From CAIMUM01 sp034429715 (GTDB taxonomy: Bacteria > Chloroflexota > Dehalococcoidia > GIF9 > UBA5629), in assembly GCA_034429715.1 (NCBI GenBank), contig DAOUFR010000058.1, positions 14,399 to 78,398 on the forward strand: a DNA stretch of 64,000 nucleotides, read 5' to 3'. Shown here in pieces: positions 42,923-51,363 of the stretch. A program made the translations under genes and the position numbers. The first letter of the stretch is position 1. Every line of letters starts with the position of its first letter. Below the pieces are notes generated by a model. It had not been told where the DNA came from. It saw only the letters and a program-made list of their open reading frames with translations, and did no database searches.

Positions 42923-43705
42923 CTATGAAATGGAGCGGTCTCTGGCGATCAGTGCCGCGCCCAGGGCAGCGATGATGCGGGGGTTCTGCGGCACCAGCAC
43001 TTTGAGTTTCAGCTTTTCCTCGATGCTCCGGACCAGGCCGATATCGAGCGCGCCGCCTCCGATGACAGCCACCTCCGGCCGGATGTTGACGCCGCGTGTC
43101 AGGGCGCTGACCTTATCGGCGATAGAGCGGTGGATGCCGGCCACGATATCCTCAGGTTTATCGCCCTGCGCGATACGGGTGATGACCTCGGTCTCCAGGA
43201 ATACCGTGCAGGACGTGGAGAAGCTGGACGGTTGCGTGGATTTTAAAGAGAGAGGACCCAGGTCCTCGATGTTCAGTTGCAGTATGCGCGCCACCAGCTG
43301 CAGAAGGCGGGCGCTGCCTGTGGCACAAATCTCGGAGATATTGAAGTTGATGACCTGGCCGTTTTCATCGATATCGATGAGCTGGCTTCCCTGTCCGCCG
43401 ATATCCACTATTGTGCGGGCGGAAGGGAAGACAAGGTTAACTCCCCGGGCGTTGCAGACGATGACTCCGTGATAGCTGTCGGCCTCAGCGTTGCGGCCGC
43501 CGGTGCCCGTTGAGCCGCTGGCTTTGATATCCTCGGGCTTAAGGCCCGCCCTGTTTATAACCTCTTCTTTGAGCGCGGTTGCGGTAGTGGCATAGTTGTT
43601 GCCCGAAGGTACTACGGATGCGGCTTTGATATTCCGGCTGTCGTCTATAATGACGGCCTTGCCGCCGACGGATCCGATATCGATACCGAGATAATAGGCG
43701 CTCAT
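42923..43705 (-). CDS. BcrD/BadG-like ATPase activator subunit
   Basis: The 260-residue protein is an ASKHA-fold ATPase of the BadF/BadG/HgdC family: phosphate-binding GIDIGSVGGKA at the N-terminus, DIGGQGSQ in the middle, and cluster ligands Cys127 and Cys166, which sit at the numbers known for HgdC. It drives electrons into the catalytic subunits by ATP hydrolysis. Beside Cys127 it reads CATGSARL rather than CAAGTGRF, the divergence seen between the two ATPase subunits of benzoyl-CoA reductase. Its start overlaps the stop of the next ATPase gene by 4 bp. Confidence 0.9.
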   Translation of the reverse strand: MSAYYLGIDIGSVGGKAVIIDDSRNIKAASVVPSGNNYATTATALKEEVINRAGLKPEDIKASGSTGTGGRNAEADSYHGVIVCNARGVNLVFPSARTIVDIGGQGSQLIDIDENGQVINFNISEICATGSARLLQLVARILQLNIEDLGPLSLKSTQPSSFSTSCTVFLETEVITRIAQGDKPEDIVAGIHRSIADKVSALTRGVNIRPEVAVIGGGALDIGLVRSIEEKLKLKVLVPQNPRIIAALGAALIARDRSIS

Positions 43706-44589
43706 TTAGTCTTCTCCCCGAAATCCACACGGGCCTCGGTGAGCTTCTTTTCACGATGCGCCTGGTATTCGCCGCGCTGCACCAGTTTGAAGGCCTCGTC
43801 GCGCGCCAGTATGGCCGCTCCCAGCGAGCCGGTGATGAGCGGCTCCTCGGGAATTAGCACGGGCACGCCCAGCACGGTCTCCATGGCTTTGACCATGCCG
43901 GCGTTCTTGGCCACACCACCGGTGAAGACCACGGGCACTTCCACTTTGAGCTGTCGAGCCAGCTTGACCACGCGCGTGGCTATGGCTATATAGACTCCCG
44001 CCAGTATATCAGGCAGGGGTTCCCCCGTTGACAGACGTGAGATGATCTCCTGCTGGGCGAAGATGGTGCAGAGGCTGTTGATCTTGACCGGAGTATCGGT
44101 TTGAAGGGATATTTTGCCCATCTCGTTGAGGTCCAGCCCCAGGGTCTCGGCGGCCACCTCCAGGAACCTGCCTGTGCCGGCTGCGCATTTGTCGTTGGTC
44201 AGAAAATCTACAAGGCGTCCATTTTTGATTTTGAGCACCTTGGCGTCCTGTCCCCCGATATCAATGGCCGTCCTGACATCGGGAAAAAGCGCAGCCACAC
44301 CTTTAGCGTGGCAGGTCAGCTCGGTGATCTGCTTGTCGGCAAAGGGCACATTGACGCGGCCGTAGCCGGTGGAGACGATATAAGCGATATCCGCAAGCGG
44401 CAGTCCGGCTTTATGCAGGGTATCTTCCATGACCTTGTTGGCGCGCAGGCGGTGCTGGGCGCCGGTGGGGCCGACAACATAGGCCAGCATCTTGCCTTCG
44501 GCGTCCACTATTGTTGCCTTGGACATCGTGGAGCCGATATCGATGCCGGCGAAATAAAGGCGTGAGGTCAGATCATCGATGCCGGGCAC
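43702..44589 (-). CDS. BcrA/BadF-like ATPase activator subunit
   Basis: The 295-residue ASKHA ATPase carries GIDIGSTMSKA, DIGGQDAKVLK, the canonical NDKCAAGTGRF (Cys134) and NSLCTIFAQQEI (Cys173). The 39-residue Cys spacing matches the activator that bridges one [4Fe-4S] cluster across two subunits. With the 42923-43705 protein it forms a heterodimeric ATPase, the arrangement of class I benzoyl-CoA reductases, whereas simple 2-hydroxyacyl-CoA dehydratases use one homodimeric activator. Both are shorter than the Thauera BcrA. It lies 9 nt after the small catalytic subunit gene. Confidence 0.9.
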   Translation of the reverse strand: MPGIDDLTSRLYFAGIDIGSTMSKATIVDAEGKMLAYVVGPTGAQHRLRANKVMEDTLHKAGLPLADIAYIVSTGYGRVNVPFADKQITELTCHAKGVAALFPDVRTAIDIGGQDAKVLKIKNGRLVDFLTNDKCAAGTGRFLEVAAETLGLDLNEMGKISLQTDTPVKINSLCTIFAQQEIISRLSTGEPLPDILAGVYIAIATRVVKLARQLKVEVPVVFTGGVAKNAGMVKAMETVLGVPVLIPEEPLITGSLGAAILARDEAFKLVQRGEYQAHREKKLTEARVDFGEKTK

Positions 44590-44598
44590 AGTGCTACC

Positions 44599-45771
44599 TT
44601 ATCCCAGCGTCTCCAGGAATGCCTCAACCCTGGTTTTGATGGGCGCCAGCGATCGTTCGCTGTAATCGTGCTCGATATAGATACTGGGAATGCCCAGCGT
44701 ATCGAGATAGTGCCGCAGGTTGGGTACCTCGTAGCCATGAGTGTCGCAGTATTTGACGCTCTGCAGAATTGCGCCGTTGACTTTCCAGTCGGTGACGGCC
44801 TTCTTGATATAGTTGAACCTGCTGTCCAGGTCCCTGTCGTAGTTGCGCTCGAGCTCATGGTGCTTGGTATCGCGATAGGTGCGCGGGCACTTGAGATCGA
44901 CCAGGTAGCGCTGCGCCAGGGAGTGCAGATTATAAGGTGCTTTAACGTCTGCCCAGAACGCTCTGGTGCCGACGCAGGTGTCATCGACTACGACGCTGGC
45001 ATCTGCGCTCTCTATGAGCTCATAAAGCGACGTATTGTCGAAAACCGGTCCCCATACCAGCAGGCGAGCCTTCTTTTTAGCAGGCTTTATTCTGCGTTCC
45101 CTGACCTCTTTGATGACGTCTTCCAGGAGTTCGTTGCCTTCATCCACGGGCAGGCTGAAAAGAGCCACCAGTACTTCTATATTCTCCACGGATGTCAGAA
45201 GGGGCGGATCCGACTTACGCAGATCGTAGAGCTCCCTCACCAGCTTGCGCTGTTTATTATGAAGCTCACAGGCTTTCTTCAGCTTGTCGTCGGTCAGCTT
45301 CTCCCCGGCCAGTTCTTCCAAGTGTCGTTTGAAGGAGTTGATCTGCCCTTCGAAGTAGTCGACGGCAGGTTCGTGGTCGGTATGGGGCACATCTATGAGA
45401 TGGGAGAATGGTGCATCCTTGACATAATCACGCCAGGATATGACCAGGGTCATTCCGATATCGCAGGTATGCGCTCCTACGATGCCGTCCAGGAAGTTGA
45501 ATTTGCCTTTGAGTCCCAGGTCGATAATGCTGCGCAGGAAGGGGCAGACCACCGTGGTGGATACCTGGTCGGCGGCGGTGATCGGCTCGCTCATATCGCC
45601 GAAGACGCGGAAGGGCACCATGCCCAGCGCGCTGATGACCTCGACAGGCGGGTAGAGGCAGATATAGCCGATGATCTTCTTGCCGGCCTTGCGCAGCTCG
45701 CGCACGCGCCGCCCCCTGTCCGCATAGATCTCATGTGCTCTTGAAAGACCCTTGGTTGTAGCTATTACCAT
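44599..45771 (-). CDS. 2-hydroxyacyl-CoA dehydratase/benzoyl-CoA reductase-like subunit (BcrB/BadE/HgdA superfamily)
   Basis: The 390-residue protein has the superfamily layout with KKIIGYICLYPPVEVISALGMVP near the N-terminus, a VCPF cysteine near residue 75, a central VDDTCVGTR cysteine, and the C-terminal VKYCDTHGYEVPNL and YIEHDYSERSLAPIKTRVEAF segments. These cysteines hold a [4Fe-4S] cluster in HgdA/HgdB and BcrB/BcrC. It pairs with the 453-residue subunit 30 nt upstream to form the catalytic heterodimer. No dedicated ferredoxin gene is seen nearby. Confidence 0.9.
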   Translation of the reverse strand: MVIATTKGLSRAHEIYADRGRRVRELRKAGKKIIGYICLYPPVEVISALGMVPFRVFGDMSEPITAADQVSTTVVCPFLRSIIDLGLKGKFNFLDGIVGAHTCDIGMTLVISWRDYVKDAPFSHLIDVPHTDHEPAVDYFEGQINSFKRHLEELAGEKLTDDKLKKACELHNKQRKLVRELYDLRKSDPPLLTSVENIEVLVALFSLPVDEGNELLEDVIKEVRERRIKPAKKKARLLVWGPVFDNTSLYELIESADASVVVDDTCVGTRAFWADVKAPYNLHSLAQRYLVDLKCPRTYRDTKHHELERNYDRDLDSRFNYIKKAVTDWKVNGAILQSVKYCDTHGYEVPNLRHYLDTLGIPSIYIEHDYSERSLAPIKTRVEAFLETLG

Positions 45772-45801
45772 CTCAATCTCCCGGTTTTTATTATTCTTGG
45801 C

Positions 45802-47163
45802 TTACCAGTCCAGTCCCTTGGATTTCCTGACCGTCCTGTAGTGGTTCATGGTCTGCTCGAAGGCCTCGGCCTTGGCCAGCACTTCCTGAGGATTGAAGAC
45901 GCGTTTGTCGATGATGTCGCCCTCCACCCACAGGCTGGGTATATCCAGCTTGTCCTGCTCGAAGTGCTGTATCGTCCTGAGGCTGCAGCTGGCTGCGCGG
46001 CAGGAGATAAGCGGATGCATGAAGAAGCCGTCGGCCTTAAAGCCACGGGCGATCTTGAGGTAGGTTTCGACCACGGGATTGGAGATGCCGTCCTTCTTTG
46101 CATCGGGGAAGATGTTGAACCAGAAATTGCGCGAGAAGCGCGCCAGCTTCTCGCAGGGATCGCTGACCTTGCTCAGGTCGAGCGGCCTGGTGTTATGGTA
46201 GCCGAAGCTCTCGAAGACGAAATTCCAGCCTTTCTCGGCCAGATTGTCAAAGAACTTGAGGCTGTGCCAGGGCGGGAGCTCGGCGAAGATCAGCCGGTAT
46301 CTTTCCGGGAAGTTGATGCCCGATTCCCTGTTCTTGACACGCTCCTGCACCTCGGCCAGCATATCCTGGTACAGCTTGAGCGATACCTTCATATCGCCTG
46401 CAAAAAAGAGGGCGGGCGGCATGCTGCTCCAGAAGTCCGTGCTGTGCATGGGCCCGGGTATGGCCTTGCGGGCCTCGCCGATCTGCCAGGTGGTCTCGTG
46501 TATTCTGGTAGCCAGGTCGATCAGCTCCTCCAGCTTGGCCCAGTCCATCTTTTTCTTCAGCAGCTTTTCCAGGAATTCTATAAAGTCCTTAATTTCCCTG
46601 GTGAGAAATTTAACCTGATAATCTTCCAGGTCCGCTTCAGTGCCTTCGAAAGTGGCCATCATGGGCATCTCGAGGCACCATTCAGGCGCATCGAAATATC
46701 GGGCCAGCGCCTGGAACCATTTGAAGCGGGCGTCGCAGATAATGCCCGAACCGAGCAGCAGCGCCGGTTTGGCCATGCCGCCCAGCGGCGCATCGGGCGG
46801 TATCTTGCCGTTGTTTTCTTTCATCATGCGATAGGAGTAGCCGATGGTGCTCCTGCCGTATCCGCACATATGGGTGGGGAAGCCGTCGGAGTCCGACGCG
46901 TCCAGGAACGGCTCGGCTGCGCCCGAGGCCGCCAGAAGCGTGGCGTAGTTCTCGGGATAAACGATGTTAAGCCCCATGGCCTTGAGCGGGAGGTCGCCCT
47001 CCCAGTAATTGAGCATGGACCATACGGTCGGCTTGCCCTCGTTGCTGGCCTGCAGAGTGTTGACATAGTCCTGCTGTACCAGGTTGCGCAGCGGATACAT
47101 GCTTTTCAGCCGGTTAATGGCTCTCTTCTTCTCGGTCTTGGCGGGAGTTGCGGTTTCACTCAT
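45802..47163 (-). CDS. 2-hydroxyacyl-CoA dehydratase/benzoyl-CoA reductase-like subunit (BcrC/BadD/HgdB superfamily), copy 2
   Basis: The 453-residue protein is almost collinear with the 39080-40441 protein, sharing long identical stretches such as the KKRAINRLKSMYPLRNLVQQ segment and the HMCGYGR and LISCRAAS cysteine blocks. Here it is the first gene of a complete set: this subunit, the 390-residue subunit and both ATPases, which can form a BcrABCD-like complex. The gaps are 30, 9 and -4 bp, typical of one transcript. The reaction is ATP-dependent reduction or dehydration of a CoA ester, possibly aromatic. Confidence 0.9.
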   Translation of the reverse strand: MSETATPAKTEKKRAINRLKSMYPLRNLVQQDYVNTLQASNEGKPTVWSMLNYWEGDLPLKAMGLNIVYPENYATLLAASGAAEPFLDASDSDGFPTHMCGYGRSTIGYSYRMMKENNGKIPPDAPLGGMAKPALLLGSGIICDARFKWFQALARYFDAPEWCLEMPMMATFEGTEADLEDYQVKFLTREIKDFIEFLEKLLKKKMDWAKLEELIDLATRIHETTWQIGEARKAIPGPMHSTDFWSSMPPALFFAGDMKVSLKLYQDMLAEVQERVKNRESGINFPERYRLIFAELPPWHSLKFFDNLAEKGWNFVFESFGYHNTRPLDLSKVSDPCEKLARFSRNFWFNIFPDAKKDGISNPVVETYLKIARGFKADGFFMHPLISCRAASCSLRTIQHFEQDKLDIPSLWVEGDIIDKRVFNPQEVLAKAEAFEQTMNHYRTVRKSKGLDW

Positions 47164-47281
47164 TTTGCACCCCTTTATGATTAGATATAAGTAACAGCTT
47201 TAATACCAGAATTAAATCTTAGAATATCGCTGGCCTTATTGCAAAGACATGCATGAAACATTCATTCATCGGTTCGACCTG

Positions 47282-48799
47282 TCACTTTATCTGGCCGTCG
47301 TTCAGCATCTTGACCAGCTCTTTTTTCAGTATCTTTCCCATGGGGTTGCGCGGCACCTGTTGCAGTATATAGACGTGACGCGGCACCTTGAAGCGCGCCA
47401 GCTTGTCGCCTAAAAAGTCGGTGATATCCTTCTCGGTTAATGTCGTACCAGGCTTGGGCACCACGATGGCTACGGGTACCTCGCCCAGGCGGACGTCCCG
47501 CTGAGGCACCAGCGCGGCGTCGGCCACCGACGGATGTTTGTACATTATCTCTTCAACCTCGCGCGGGAATACCTTCTCGCCTCCGACGTTGATCAGCTCC
47601 TTCTTGCGGTCGACCATGAAGAAGTAGCCGTCCTTATCGTAATACCCCATGTCTCCGGTATGCAGCCATCCCCCGCGCAGCGTCTCGGCAGTCTCTTTGG
47701 GCTTTTTATAATAGCCTTTCATCACAATCGGGCCCTGGATGACCAACTCGCCCACCTCCCCTGCTGCCAGAAGCTTGCCCGATTCGTCCATGACGCCCAC
47801 TTTCACGCCGGGATAGGCCAACCCGACGCTGCCCTGTTTGTAGGCGAGGCCTGAGCGCTGCATGGTGGCCGAGGCCGAGCATTCGGTCAGTCCCCAGGCC
47901 TCGAGTATCACGACGTTAAGTGCGGCAGAGGAGTCCTTCATGAGCTGCGCGGGCATGGCCGAAGCCCCGGAGATGCCTATTCGCAGTGAGGAGAGGTCGT
48001 ACTTGCCGCGGTCCGGATGGTTGATCAACATGAAATACATGGCAACCACCATGGGCAGGAAGGTGACCTTGTGTTTCTCGATCTGTTCGAAGATCTCGAC
48101 GGGATTAAAGGGGTCCAGCAGCACGAACGATGAGCCGGTGACCAGCGAACAGAGTATCACGGTGATACCGAAGCCGTGGAATGCCGGGACCACCATAAGC
48201 GCGCGGTCGTTGTCCCCCAGTTTGAGCAGGCTGACGATGATGTCGGCATGGAAAAACAGGTTGGCGTGCGTCAGCATGGTACCCTTGGGTTCGCCGGTGG
48301 TGCCCGATGTGTAGAGGATCTCGACCACGTCTTTTTCCTTACACAGGGCCTTAAAAGGAGTCGACGGCGCCTCCGCCTCGAGCTTTGAGAACTCCAGACC
48401 TTCCCGGTAGGCGCCGTTTACGATCAGGTGTTTGAAGAGGGGTGGTTTATTTGTGATTTTGCTGAAGTGCTCGGCAAAGGCCGGATTTGCCACCAGGGCG
48501 ACCGAGTCGCTGTCCCGCAGCAGGTATTCCAGCTCCCGCTCCTTGTAAAAAATATTGACCGGCACGGCCACCGCTCCCAGGTAAGCACAGGCGAAATAGG
48601 TCACGATGAACTCGGGACAGTTATTGAGCATGATGGCGACTTTGTCATCAGGTTTGACGCCGAGCTTTTTGAGGGCATGTGCGAACTTTTGCGCCCTGGT
48701 CAGAAGCTGGCTGTAGGTTACAGGCTGGTCCTTGTAAATTAGTGCAGGTTTGTCTCCAATCTTGGAGGCCCTGGCCTCCAGCATACCGGGCAGATGCAT
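47282..48799 (-). CDS. AMP-forming acyl-CoA synthetase
   Basis: The 505-residue ligase has the P-loop YTSGTTGEPKG, the EAWGLTECS motif, VDRKKELINVGGEKVFPREVE and catalytic Lys in PMGKILKKEL. The sequence is of the long-chain/aryl fatty acid ligase branch. AGAGGAGG precedes the ATG. It starts the leftward block that continues, after 118 bp, into the dehydratase/reductase cluster, and faces the 49123-50721 ligase across a 323-bp divergent gap. Confidence 0.93.
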   Translation of the reverse strand: MHLPGMLEARASKIGDKPALIYKDQPVTYSQLLTRAQKFAHALKKLGVKPDDKVAIMLNNCPEFIVTYFACAYLGAVAVPVNIFYKERELEYLLRDSDSVALVANPAFAEHFSKITNKPPLFKHLIVNGAYREGLEFSKLEAEAPSTPFKALCKEKDVVEILYTSGTTGEPKGTMLTHANLFFHADIIVSLLKLGDNDRALMVVPAFHGFGITVILCSLVTGSSFVLLDPFNPVEIFEQIEKHKVTFLPMVVAMYFMLINHPDRGKYDLSSLRIGISGASAMPAQLMKDSSAALNVVILEAWGLTECSASATMQRSGLAYKQGSVGLAYPGVKVGVMDESGKLLAAGEVGELVIQGPIVMKGYYKKPKETAETLRGGWLHTGDMGYYDKDGYFFMVDRKKELINVGGEKVFPREVEEIMYKHPSVADAALVPQRDVRLGEVPVAIVVPKPGTTLTEKDITDFLGDKLARFKVPRHVYILQQVPRNPMGKILKKELVKMLNDGQIK

Positions 48800-49122
48800 T
48801 TTAACCTCCTCTATGAGTTATCCGGACCTGATCAATATGGTGCTCTATGGAGGTACAGCCCCGCGAGGATCATAACAGGGCAGGCTGAGCCCGCATAAAA
48901 TGGTAAAGCATCGCCTGTCGAAATGTAAAGAAGTATGTTTTTGTGTTTGAATGTTAACCACGCATCTCCCGCCGTCAGATACTTGACTATTGATATCCTT
49001 CTGTTAGAATAAGCGACTGTCAGTCAGTTATATCCAGCTTATTGCAGGGTGTTTTGCATAGCCTGGACTTGTCCTGGCATCGCAGTGAGAAGCTGCGATG
49101 AATATCAGCAGGAGGTGCTGGG
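48800..49122. other. 323-bp divergent intergenic region
   Basis: This gap separates two divergent acyl-CoA synthetase genes. It holds the ribosome site of the leftward gene, a TTGACT/TAGAAT promoter candidate for the rightward gene (48983-49010), an 11-bp palindrome at 49014-49026, a leader of about 100 nt and the rightward ribosome site GGAGG. I see no small gene or RNA in it. Confidence 0.6.
48983..49010 (+). promoter_or_regulatory. Promoter candidate of the 49123-50721 ligase
   Basis: TTGACT (48983-48988) and TAGAAT (49005-49010) are 16 nt apart. The palindrome GACTGTCAGTC starts 5 nt downstream (49015-49025) and would cover the transcription start, as a TetR-type operator does. Confidence 0.6.
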
Positions 49123-50721
49123 ATGAACCTGGCCAACCTTGTAGTTGAAGGGATCAGGAAATTCGGGGAATACCAGTGCTGTTATTTCGAGGGTAAATGG
49201 TATACCAACGTTGAGTTGGATGAGATGTCCAGCCGCCTGGGCAACGCGCTCAAATCGATCGGCATCAGCAAGGGAGACCGCGTGGTCACGCAGCTGCCGA
49301 ACTGCCCTGAGATCGGCTGTGCGTTCAATGCCGCCTATAAAATCGGCGCCATTGCCGTGCCTATGAATCCCATATTGCGGCCGGACCAGATATCCCATAT
49401 TTACAGGGATTGCGGCGCCGGGGTGACCATAACGACTTCCGATTACCTGCCCTGGATCAGGGAGGCGCAGAAAAACGCGCCGGGCCTCAAGAACATAGTC
49501 CTGGTTGATAAGGACGATGAGCCGGGGGCACTCTCCTTGAGAAAGCTAATGGAGAGCTCCAGCAATGAATTGAAGGTGGAGGAAATGGATTCCGACGACC
49601 TGGCGGCGCTGATCTATACATCCGGCACTACCGGAAATCCAAAGGGTGTAATGCATACCCACTTCTCGCTGTGGATCAATGCGGTTTGCTTCGCTGATTT
49701 TACAGCCATGTGTTCCCCCACTACGCTGACCAATGCACACCGGGATCTTAACAAGCTGACTTATCAGATCGAGGAGACCCAACAGGTAGTTACGGGACAC
49801 GACCGGCATGTATTATTTCTGGCAGTACTGCCGCTGTCTCATTCGTACGGCCTGTCTTTTATGAATTTCGGCAACCTGGTCGGATCCAGATATGTGGTGA
49901 TGAAGTGGTGGAATCCGGCGGCGGCGCTCAATTTCATTCAGGAGATGCGCATCGAGTACCTTGCTATGGTTCCGACCATGTACGTTCACATGCTGGACCA
50001 ACCCGACTTCGATAAGTATGACCTCAGTTCCCTTAAATACTGCAACTCGGGGGCTGCGGCGCTCGATCCGGGCGTCGCATCCAGGTGGAAGGACAAGACC
50101 GGCGTCCACATACACGAGGGCTGGGGACTGACGGAGTCCGGCGCTCTGACAGCGGGCAATCCCACCACGCGCCCTCCCAAGATCGGCTCCATCGGCGTCA
50201 ACATGCTAAAGTGCAACACAATGAAAATATTCGACGACCAGGACTGCGAGCTACCGACTGAGGGAAGGGGGGAGCTGGTTATCAGAGGACCCGCTGTAAT
50301 GAAAGGTTATTGGAATATGCCGGAAGAGACGGCTGAAACGCTTAAAAACGGCTGGCTGCATACCGGTGACATCGGTTACATGGACAGAGATGGCTACTTT
50401 TATATCACTGATAGAAAGAAGGATATAATCATCCGCGGAGGAGAAAACGTTTCGCCCAGGGAAGTCGAAGAAGTTGTCGGCCGGCATCCCAAGGTGCTTG
50501 AAGCGGGCTGTGTGGGGATCAAAGACAGGGTATACGGGGAGGAGATAAAGGCGTTCGTCGTGCTCAGAGAGGGCGAGCAGTGCAGCGAGGCTGAGATCAT
50601 CGAGCACTGCAAACGATATCTGCCCTCGTTTAAAACGCCCGGCAAGGTGCAGTTTATAAACGCGCTGCCCAAGAATATCCTGGGCAAGGTATTGCGGGCT
50701 GACCTGCGAAAGCTGAGGTAG
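49123..50721 (+). CDS. AMP-forming acyl-CoA synthetase
   Basis: The 532-residue ligase has the P-loop YTSGTTGNPKG, an insertion of about 40 residues after it with an ADFTAMCSPTTLTNA segment not usual in the family, GWGLTESGA, TDRKKDIIIRGGENVSPREVE and catalytic Lys in LGKVLRADL. GGAGG lies upstream of the ATG. It is likely controlled through the palindrome at its promoter. It is followed after 46 bp by a cysteine-rich DUF3795-like gene. Confidence 0.92.
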   Translation: MNLANLVVEGIRKFGEYQCCYFEGKWYTNVELDEMSSRLGNALKSIGISKGDRVVTQLPNCPEIGCAFNAAYKIGAIAVPMNPILRPDQISHIYRDCGAGVTITTSDYLPWIREAQKNAPGLKNIVLVDKDDEPGALSLRKLMESSSNELKVEEMDSDDLAALIYTSGTTGNPKGVMHTHFSLWINAVCFADFTAMCSPTTLTNAHRDLNKLTYQIEETQQVVTGHDRHVLFLAVLPLSHSYGLSFMNFGNLVGSRYVVMKWWNPAAALNFIQEMRIEYLAMVPTMYVHMLDQPDFDKYDLSSLKYCNSGAAALDPGVASRWKDKTGVHIHEGWGLTESGALTAGNPTTRPPKIGSIGVNMLKCNTMKIFDDQDCELPTEGRGELVIRGPAVMKGYWNMPEETAETLKNGWLHTGDIGYMDRDGYFYITDRKKDIIIRGGENVSPREVEEVVGRHPKVLEAGCVGIKDRVYGEEIKAFVVLREGEQCSEAEIIEHCKRYLPSFKTPGKVQFINALPKNILGKVLRADLRKLR

Positions 50722-50767
50722 AATATACCCCACTCACAGTAATCAAATAGCGTCAGGAGATTTTACG

Positions 50768-51286
50768 ATGAATAGGAAAGACGCTGCTTATGACATTAAG
50801 ACGGCGGCGGTGTGCGGTCTCTTCTGCCCTGCCTGCACCCTCTACATCGGGACTCAGGAAGATCCGCATAGGCTGCAATTCCTGGCTGATAGATTCAAGC
50901 TCCCGCTGGAGGAGGTCCGCTGCGGTGGATGCCGTTCTGAATTGCGATCTTTTTATTGCCGCGGCGTCTGTAAGATGGCCGTGTGCGCGGCCGAGAAAGG
51001 GATCGAGTTTTGCGGAAGCTGCGAATCATATCCCTGCCGGGAGTTAAAGGATTTCCAGTGTGCCATGCCGCACAGGATCGAGCTGTGGAGGTCTCTGGAC
51101 CGTATCCGGGATGCCGGTCCTGAGACATGGTACGGCGAGATGCTGGAGCATTACGCCTGCCCGTCCTGCGGGACGATCAACTCCGCCTACGACTTTCAGT
51201 GCAGGAAGTGCGGTAATGACCCGGGCTGTGCTTATGTTGCTGAGCACAGGGATGAGATAATCAGGCAGCTCGGCAAGATGAAATAA
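50768..51286 (+). CDS. Cysteine-rich DUF3795-like protein
   Basis: The 172-residue protein has about 18 cysteines. The N-terminal CGLFCPACTLYIG, followed by VRCGGCRS, the CRGVCKMAVCAAEKGIEFCGSC run and a C-terminal zinc ribbon (CPSC and CRKC), matches the DUF3795 layout with an extra ribbon. Its many metal-binding cysteines imply iron-sulfur or zinc binding. The function is unknown. It follows an acyl-CoA synthetase and ends before a strong hairpin. Confidence 0.65.
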   Translation: MNRKDAAYDIKTAAVCGLFCPACTLYIGTQEDPHRLQFLADRFKLPLEEVRCGGCRSELRSFYCRGVCKMAVCAAEKGIEFCGSCESYPCRELKDFQCAMPHRIELWRSLDRIRDAGPETWYGEMLEHYACPSCGTINSAYDFQCRKCGNDPGCAYVAEHRDEIIRQLGKMK

Positions 51287-51332
51287 GAACGTGCAGGTTT
51301 AAAAAACGCGCCCGTTCAACTATCAAACGCAG

Positions 51333-51354
51333 GGGCGGACCTTCAGGTCCGCCC
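51333..51354. terminator. GC-rich hairpin between convergent genes
   Basis: GGGCGGACC and GGTCCGCCC form a perfect 9-bp stem around TTCA. It lies between the convergent 50768 and 51364 genes. There is no long T tract, so it may be a bidirectional terminator or a dispersed repeat of a common type. Confidence 0.6.
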
Positions 51355-51363
51355 GCGATTGTC

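Noticed and set aside
45841..47184. Plus-strand frame of 447 codons opposite the second 453-residue subunit gene, and similar frames at 38996-40039 and 44668-45744
   Set aside because: They are antisense shadows of conserved genes with no ribosome site and no recognisable domains.
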